The notes below the pieces were generated by a model. That model was not told the origin of the DNA. It ran no database searches and was given only the letters and a program-made list of their open reading frames with translations. DNA of 64,000 nucleotides from Pterobdella sp. o SKG-2022 (lineage: Eukaryota; Annelida; Clitellata; Hirudinida; Piscicolidae), in NCBI GenBank assembly GCA_964035795.1, contig OZ038327.1, positions 2,115,826 through 2,179,825 on the forward strand, given 5' to 3'. Every line of letters starts with the position of its first letter. Position 1 is the first letter of the stretch. Positions 55,881 through 64,000 of the stretch are shown one piece after another. Both the position numbers and the translations under genes were made by a program.

Positions 55881-58800
55881 TGATTAGAAAGATTCAATGT
55901 AATAGACAAAATGCTAATAATTATTCATAATTATATAAGAAGTTTTATGCACAAAATTTCTGCTTTTTATTTAAAATTTTTTAAAAATAAATCTATTAAT
56001 ATTCATCCAAGCGGTTCAACTCTGACGATTGAATATAGTCGTTTTAAGCTGTTTTCTCCTTCAAAGTTTTCATATACGTGCAAACAACTTGTAATCGAAT
56101 GAAAATCCCAATTTTTTTTTGAAACTTTTCTATATAAGAACACAATTAAAGCTTTTGATGTCAAAAGTAATATGTTGTTATAAAGTAAAAATATTAAGAG
56201 TTGTTTGCAAATAAGTGAGTTACGATTAATGACTTTCTACATTTAATGTGTATAACAATGAAGTCAGCGTGGCTCAAAAAAACCACGAAGTGCTTAAACA
56301 CTTAGAAAATGATGAATTTATAGAAAAAAATTGACACATTTTATTGATTTGACAGTTGAAACATTCCTCGGACGAACCAAAAACGTTTGGTTTCCTGATT
56401 TTGCTCTTAGCCATCTTTTGTGAGTCACCATTAGATTTTGTAGAATATTTGAATTTTTTCATGGTAAAACACCTATTGAATATATCATTATTTGATTAAA
56501 AACGTATTTTTATTCGATTTCAACGCTGAAAATTATCTTTCGATAATAAAATAGTTCCAAACCGTTGTTGTAATGATAATGAGTACTGAGGTTATGATAA
56601 CAATGATGAGAGTGATAATGATGCTTATATCTATAATGATTAAGCTTTTGGTATTAAAAAAGTTAATAGTGACGAGCATAATGAAGGTAGAAATTTTAAT
56701 TGAATTACAATGAAAGTCTTATAAGTATTCGAATATAACACATAAGTTTGTAAATAACTCATCCAGTTTTGAACGGCTGAAGAATGGTTAGTTCTGGCAA
56801 GATGGTGAAGCTGGAAGGCAAGGAGGCCGACGTATGGAGGGAAGGAAAAAATGTATGGGGAGGTGGGAGGAAGTGAAAAGTGCAGTGGTAAAAGAAGGCA
56901 TTTGCCTTCGTCAACAAGGGAGACGGGTCAGGCTGTTGGCCTTTGGTGTATTGGGGATTCTTTTTGGAACTTTTGCAGACTTGTCGAAATGTTTGGTGAA
57001 TTTTGAGATTTTTCTTAGCAAGTTCAGTTGTTATTTTAATCATTTAGTTTTCAGGGTTTGTTCAGACAGTTTTCCATCTTGCACTTTTCCACTGGTTGTG
57101 AGCGTTCTCTTCAGTTTGCAGCATTTATGTTGGGGTGGCAGGGTTTTTGGGATGACCGTTTAAAATGTTTGCAGAAAGTTTTGAGACATCGTTTCAAGAA
57201 TATTATTCTATTTTTAAGTTATATGTATTTAGTTTTTAAACGTATGATGTAGTGATGTACAAAAGAAAAAAGAGGAAAAAAGAAGAAAAAAAAGAAACTA
57301 GCTTGAACTATTTCACTTAACCTGGACATGCTTAAGTGAAAGAAAAAAAGAAAATAAGGGAGACGATTGAAATGCTGAGAAGGACATTGAAGAGGAAGGA
57401 AGGTTGGAGGAGGTCAGTACATCACCACAAAAATGTTTATAATTAAATACACGGTTTTTGAATGATATTTTTATAATTTTGTATTAGATTTTCAATTTTT
57501 CAAAAATTTAACACTGAAAAGTTTTGGAGCGATGTATTTAAAACTATTTTCTCTGCAAACTGCTTTTAAACGATTATCTTTGCTTCCCTAAACATAAATG
57601 TGAGATGAAAACGTTCACATTCAGCTTAAAAGTGTGAGGTAACAACCTGCCTACGATAAACTCAAGAGACTCAATGGCTAATTAAACAATTAACATGTTT
57701 TTGATCAAAATTTTTTTAAATGGCTGAAAATCGGAACGAGTTGAATTTAGTTTTGAAACTTGAGTCTCCGAACACCAGACCGACTTTGGACCCAGTCTTC
57801 CAAAAGATGGACTTCCCCCCTCCTCTTCTTCCTTATTGGCGAGGAAGAGCTCCAACTACGGTTTGCTGGCCTTCACCCTAAGCTGAGATTGTGTATCGAG
57901 AGCTGCGACTCGAAACTTTATACAGCTTAAATGTTTATTGGTTTGGATGCACTAAACTTATTCAATTGAAAAAATGTATTGTGTTCTAGTCCAATTCAAC
58001 ATTTTTGTTGATTTTTACGCATAAAGCCATTCAAATTGTTGTTTTGAGAGTCAACAAAGTGATTTAAAACTTAGTTTTGTGAACTAATTCAAAACTTAGA
58101 AACAACTTGTGAACACTATAAGATTGTTTAAATGAAGTATTGATGAACTGTTAAAAAAAGGTGAAAGCTGTGTGGTGAGCTTCTGAACCTACATTCATAA
58201 CATTCGAATCTCACATTGTTTTCGCGACTTATCGATGTCTAAACAACTGAGAAAAATTTTGTTTGCATTTTTAAACGATTTATTTAAACCATTTTTTAAA
58301 ATGTCCATAACAAGAATCTACCAAAATTTTTAAAAGTAATGGCATATGATCTAATTCTCAACAAGCGTTGTTCATCTTTTACTTTCAAAGCTTCATTAAT
58401 AATTAAGGATATGATTTCTTAAAACATTTAGCTTCGGAAAAGCAGGGAGGTTTCAAACACTCGACCTTCGCAGCAACACACGTGAACAAAGGCTGATCTG
58501 CGCAAAATAAATTCACAGTTTTGCAATTATATTTTTCTTTACAGATATTCATATAAGTAATACTTGAGAAACTTCTAAATCCCATTATTTATGTACCTCC
58601 TAACCATATATATTTTATTTCATAGAACTTCATTTAATCAATGAAGTAAACTTCAAATTGGAATTTTTAAATTTATATTTGATAGTATAATAACTTAGAA
58701 GTCAAATTGTTCTATATTTGATATTAGTTTTTGTTTTGTACACTTTATAAATATAGGTCAGAAAAAAGACCCTCAGTCTTACAAACGTTGTCACCTATAA

Positions 58801-59169
58801 GTAAGGACAACAAACACAAAGTATTTATTAAATGACACGAAGCTTTTCGTAAGGCTAGCTTACATCATCAAGTGATCATCACCTATGCTTTGAAATTTTT
58901 TAAAGCTTAAAAAGCTTTTTGGACATTTTATTGAAGTTCAGTGTTGAAAAACTCTCGAGTGAATTATTTTGGTCTGTTAAATGATACCATTCAAAAATAT
59001 GTATTATGAAATAATAAGTCAAACAAAAAAAAATATTAATAATTGGATAAAACTTTAGGAAAAAGACCATGCTAAAACAAAAACCACCCTAATCACCCCC
59101 CATCATTACTATAACCAAAGCACGCTCCACCATCAATACTACCACCACTTTCAATAATTTCTTATCCCT
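55881..59169. other. Intergenic spacer
   Basis: Less repetitive AT-rich sequence. A balanced-composition block at 56.75-57.25 kb has open frames on both strands (minus MIKITTELAKKNLKIHQTFR), and another at 57.77-57.90 kb; neither could be matched. An isolated minus ORF at 58585-58403 is Cys-rich without a signal peptide. One double-hairpin repeat copy lies at 58.79-58.88 kb. No gene is supported. Confidence 0.5.
58790..58882 (-). repeat. Double-hairpin repeat, fourth copy
   Basis: Minus strand reads CACTTGATGATGTAAG, loop, CTTACGAAAAGCTTCGTGTC, then TTTAATAAATACTTTGTG. Stem 1 is GTAAG/CTTAC, stem 2 is ACGAA/TTCGT, and CAC before the first stem can pair with GTG after the second. The downstream TAAATAAATACTTT matches copy B at 8.2 kb. 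Confidence 0.6.
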
Positions 59170-61550
59170 CTATGATTTATTCATTTTAAGAATAGCCCCA
59201 GGCGAAGGATAGGGTCGTTGTTGGAAAAGGGGTCCAGAGGCCGTAGTATCGACTCCCGTCTTGGCACTACCCCGCTGGTCTAGGCCGGATTTCCAGTCGC
59301 CTCTGCGTGGAGTGGTTATAATAATAATAATAATAACAACAACAACAAAATTTATGATAATCAAAAGAATAATATTAGGGAAATAATAACAAAAAAAAAG
59401 AATTACAAGAACAATAAGAATAAAAGTAATAACAAAAAATCAACAGAAATAATAATAATAACCTGGGCACGTCAGAGTAGGCAGAGGGGTCCATGGGATC
59501 AAGGTCATCTCTCTTTCCTTTCTTCTTCTTGCCTGTCTTCTTAGACTGGGTCTTATTATTGTTACTATTATTATTATTATTATTATAATTATTAGTGTAT
59601 TATTCTCTGACCCCATAAAGATGAGATTATAAAGGATGATGAGGATGATGATACTGATTTTTTATTATTGATATTAATGTCTTATTTTTGTAATTATTAT
59701 TAGTTCTATTGAAATTTTTTATATTATTGGAATTATTATGCTTCTTATAGTATTATTATTATTATTATGTAACCCACCTCTTCCACCCTCCCTCGAACAT
59801 CCTCTTCCTCTTCCTCCTCATCACTCGGGTTGGACTCCTCCGAGTGGAGAGGTTTGTTCAGTTCTGTGGTTATAATAATAAAAATAATAAACAAAATGAT
59901 GGTAATAATAATAGTAATAATATTATTATTATTAAAAATAATAATTCAAACAACTATGATAATGGTGATGAATAATACTATATAGGAAAGCATATATAAT
60001 ATTATTAATAATAAAAAAAAATAATAAGAACTAAACAAAACATAAATCTAAAAAATAACAATAAAAAAAACCATAATAACAATAACTATGATAAAGTTCC
60101 CAACATATGCTAGCATGTAAAACGATAATAATAACAACAAAAACAATAATAAATCAACCTTTGAGTCTTACATGGGACAACGTCACGTGACTTCTAGGGT
60201 GGGATGGAGGCAGCCATGACACCTCGTCTGTCTGTGTATTCCAGTAGTAGTATCTATTGCTGTGTGTGTGTGGGTGTATGCTTGGATAGATGTGTGTGTA
60301 TGTTTTGGTGTATGTGTGGATGGATGTGTGCGTTTGTTTGGGTGTATTGGTAGATAAAGGTGTGTGTTTGTTTGGGTGTATATGTGGATAAAGGTGTGTG
60401 TTTGTTTGGGCGTATCTATGGATAAAGGTGTGTTTGTTTTGGTGTGTATGTATTTGGATGGATTTGTATGCATGTGTTTTCTTGTCATTATACACACATA
60501 CTATGTGGGATCTGCCACTTCCAGCCAATGGTCAGATAATGGATACTTCTCCAAAAGACGATCCCTCTTGGATAACATGCTGACATCTGGTTTGAAGCGC
60601 TTGTGTCCATACCTGTGTTTTTGTGTGTTTAAGAATGTGTTTGGATGTGGAGAAACTGTGTGTTGTTTATTTTTATATGTGCGTGAGTATAAGTGGGTGT
60701 GTACTTTTATATTAGTCCCACATCTGAATACATGTACAAAAAACTACCAAATAAAACACATAAACAAGCCCATCTGGTAATAAACAAAAAATATCAACAA
60801 AAAAAAACACATAAAATATAACATACCTCTTAACACAGTAATCAGAACATGTGTGATACGAGTTTGACAAGTTGACACAGGCAGGGATCTTATCAACCAA
60901 TTGCTTGTCATCTTGGGATGGTTTCTTTGGGACCGGGATCTCATCATACTCCTCTGCTATCACTTCTTCATGTGATTCTGAGATGGAGAAGAAAGGGGTA
61001 TTGAAAAAAAGCTAGAAAAAATTTAATGTGAGAAGTAAAGTATGTGAGGCATGCGATTTTTGGTAGGAATGGTTGCCGTGTTGAGAAATAAATAAAAAGA
61101 AAAAGATCTAAAAAACAAAATGTGATTTTTTGTGGAAAAAGATAAAAAAGAAAAGTTGAAAAATAATTGAGAAAAAAACATAGTGTTGAGAAATAGTTGA
61201 AAAAAAATATTAACTTGGGATTTAATTAAAATTTATATAATTCTATGATTTTAAGATTAATGTAGATTTATTGCTTGAGTATATAGTTAATCAGATATAA
61301 TCTACCCTGGTAGAATTTTGATAACTTGAAGAAAATTTAATTCAAAACTACTTTGTCATCCAATTTGATTTTAATGAAAATCATTAATTTTGGTGAACTC
61401 ACTCATAACCCTCTAATGTTTTTGAGTCGACTTAGAAATATATTAAATACGGTCAACACTTTCGACTTGAAAGTTGAACTAACCTGAAGGAGTTGTGTTG
61501 ATGATCCCTCGTTTCAACAACTTAGCAGCCAATGCAGCCGGTAACGGCAT
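59170..61550 (-). CDS. PQBP1: Polyglutamine-binding protein 1 (WW-domain splicing factor)
   Basis: Seven exons give about 245 residues (human 265): 61550-61484 (ATG), 60977-60827, 60612-60502, 60259-60159, 59863-59778, 59551-59463, 59302-59170 (TAG). PQBP1 is a nuclear, intrinsically disordered protein that binds the U5 15-kDa protein and polyQ proteins and affects pre-mRNA splicing. Visible: start [16 protein letters not shown]; acidic [17 protein letters not shown] domain from [20 protein letters not shown] to TDEVSWLPP; acidic [32 protein letters not shown]; and the C-terminal U5-15kD-binding block [20 protein letters not shown] plus SPGAIL, almost unchanged from vertebrates. All phases agree. 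The Arg/Asp-rich octad repeats of mammalian PQBP1 are absent. An AATAAA overlaps the last sense codons. Confidence 0.97.
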
Positions 61551-63374
61551 TTTGTAAAGAAAATAAGAAAGAAATCGAATGAATTTTTTAAGTGTTAATC
61601 TAAGTTGTAAGAATCAAAATTAGTGATGGGCTGTTTGAATTTTTTATAGGAAATGTAAATAATGTATACATAGATTTTGGTTCAATTTTTTGTTGAAAAA
61701 AACGTTTTAAATTAAAAACAAAATTTTCATGTTAAAAACAGGATACATTGATACAAAACTTTAACAATTTAACAAACGAAATAATTTGTAAAAAATTATA
61801 ATAAATTAATATAATAAAAAAATTTATAAAATGAAAAAAAAAAGAAATGAAAGTTCAGAAAGTTTCAAACCTCAAACGAAGACAACAACACATCAACTTC
61901 AATTTTTGAAACAATCTTCTGTAGATTATTATTTTTATGACTGTGATTATTGTTGTTATTATTATTCTTGTTATTATTTTTTCAAATTTTTATTCTTTTT
62001 ATTATTGTTATTATTACTTTCGCTATTGTAGCATCATTACTATTATTCTTGTTTTAATATTTCTTATGATTATTATTCTTATTATTACTATTAATTTATT
62101 ATTATTGTTGCTATTATGATCATTATTCTTATTATTACTATTATGATATTATTTCCTTTATGCTTGGTATTTTTATTATTCTTATTATGATATTATTTTT
62201 TTTATTTTTATCATTATTGTTACATTTTGATCATAAAGAAAATTCTAAACTTCGCTTTTTCGGCATTCTTATTATCCACGTTATTATATTGTATACTTAT
62301 TTTTATTGTTTTTTTACAATGTCATCTTATTTTTATTTGTATTAATGAAACAAAACAAATTATGTTATTTATTCATTTATTCAACTACTAAAAGTTTTGT
62401 TCTTTTCTTAATATCGGTTATTATTTTTATTATTATTATTATTTTTTTTATTATGAAATTAATTATTATTATAACTTTGATAAATTTATGTCCATTTATA
62501 ATTAATTTTTTTTTAAACACCTTTAAAAGCAGAAAAGAAACTAAGGCGCGAAGCTATTCTTTTTTCTTATTATTATTATTGTTATTATTGTTATTTTTAT
62601 TTCTATTTTTATATTTTCTGTTCTTATATTTAAGGCGCGTAGCTATTATTTTTATTATTATTATTGTCATTATTATTCTTATTATATTTTTTTACTTTCA
62701 TTTTTATTCATATTGTTGTTATGATATTCTTATTGTTTTTATTTTTCTCATTGTTATTGGTTTTTCCACTGTAGTTATTATTTTTTCCCATTATTTTTTT
62801 TATCATTACCGGAAAGATTAAAACTAATAATATTAATATTTTATCTCATATTGTTCTTATCATATTCCTTATGTTTTTTTTTATGATTATTATTTTATTT
62901 TTTTTATCATTGTTATTTTATTCACATATGTACTCAGCTTTATGATTTAAGAGAAATGTTCAAAGCATAAAAACTCTATAAGCAGCAACGTGAAAAATTA
63001 TGCAATTAAATGGAGAAAGATTGAAATATAAATATATAAATATAAGATTACGAATAATTTTATAAAAAAATAATAACACTAATAATTAAAATGAATATTA
63101 ATAGTAATAAACGTAACAACAAAAATCATTGATTCAATAGTTAAACTAGGTATAAAAAAATACAGAATAAAAACGAAAAAAAATCATAAAAATAACAATA
63201 ACAGTAATAATAACATCAAAACAATAATAAAAACAATAATAAAAACAATAATAAAACAATAAAAATAATAAATTATCCTCTGAGCGATATTATTAGCGAG
63301 GCAATTGTTTTTGGTTTGGAGCAATTAATCTCGATGAAGTTATTACATCCTTCTGTTACGTAATAAATAATAAA

Positions 63375-63419
<45 letters not shown>

Positions 63420-64000
63420 TAACAATAATAATAGAAGTTATCGTTGTTATTGTTGTTATTATTTGTGTAATTTTTATTATTATCGTTGTTATTGTTGTTA
63501 TTGCTGATACTTCTAAAATTATCGTTAATATTGTTGATATTATTTTTATTATTATTATCATTGTTACTGTTGTTTTTATTATTCTTTTCATTAGAGTTAT
63601 TATTTTTGTTGTTATCATTGTTTTTATTATTATCGTTATTATTATTGTTATTGTTATCGTTGTTTTCAAAAAAATTTTCGACAATAATACCATAAATTCA
63701 GCAACAACTATGATTTGAATAATTAAAAAATAGTTTTATTATTGTTCTTGTTTAACAAATTCATAAATAAAAGTGCTCTTTTTTTTCAATTGATAATTCA
63801 ATAAAAACCAATACTATATTTCTAATAACACAAAATATATTTTAAAAAACCAAAAAAATAATAATGAGCACAAAAAAACTAGCCTATATAAGACGGGAAA
63901 CCCTTGCGAGAAGAGTTTTGGAAATCTCTATAAATGTTCATTAACTGTTTTTCGTTTGGTATTGTTGCTATGTTTTTGATCGGTAAAAGAAATATTTTTT
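61551..64000. other. AT-rich region upstream of PQBP1
   Basis: Contains the PQBP1 promoter by position. The rest is TTA/TAA microsatellite with AT-rich unique stretches; an AAGGCGCG(A/T)AGCTATT segment appears twice, at 62543 and 62631. No exon with credible splice sites or homology was seen. Confidence 0.6.

Noticed and set aside
58403..58585. Small Cys-rich protein on the minus strand
   Set aside because: No signal peptide, splice context, homology or neighbouring exons; length is near chance expectation.
59190..59310. GC-rich block with a TAA tail, first read as a SINE
   Set aside because: Its minus strand is the highly conserved last exon of PQBP1.

Overview
The window is animal nuclear DNA, AT-rich and packed with microsatellites (TTA, TG, TTTG, CCTA, TCTA and TTGTA arrays). 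It has short introns, about one gene per 8 kb, several non-LTR retrotransposon copies and one 200-N assembly gap. The gene set (RB-family pocket protein, OSR1/SPAK kinase, ribophorin I, SHB-type adaptor, MK5 kinase, PQBP1, Ig/FN3 receptor) indicates a bilaterian. Compact genes with ATT-rich introns suggest a non-vertebrate, perhaps a lophotrochozoan such as a leech, but that is only a guess. All exon junctions were derived by hand from reading-frame phase, GT/AG sites and remembered family sequences, so allow an error of about one base.

Layout: 274-4094 (-) RB-like pocket protein, running off the left edge; 4095-4728 divergent promoter with an E2F-type site; 4729-11868 (+) OSR1/SPAK kinase, complete in 14 exons; 11869-15496 AT-rich spacer with a tRNA-derived SINE; 15497-19939 (-) Ig/FN3 receptor tyrosine pseudokinase, 5' end missing; 20328-20527 gap; 21118-27028 (+) ribophorin I, complete in 12 exons with a LINE fragment in intron 7; 28320-34067 (+) SHB-like SH2 adaptor swollen with low-complexity sequence; 34068-38530 spacer; 38531-41976 (+) two unrecognised low-complexity ORFs; 43-44.4 kb possible extra exons; 47.9-54.57 kb (-) MAPKAPK5 (MK5/PRAK), with a nearly complete LINE in one intron and an uncertain 3' end; 55.3-55.9 kb decayed reverse transcriptase; 59170-61550 (-) PQBP1, complete in 7 exons; the rest is AT-rich spacer.

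The genes are unrelated housekeeping and signalling loci rather than an operon-like system. The most unusual items are: a receptor kinase in which all three catalytic motifs are destroyed (VAVK, HRD and DFG positions read VLVY, HRC and HFD); a pocket protein that lacks the usual N-terminal domain and carries a low-complexity insert in pocket A; a dispersed double-hairpin repeat whose stems change sequence but stay paired; and a LINE flanked by an apparent 42-bp target-site duplication.
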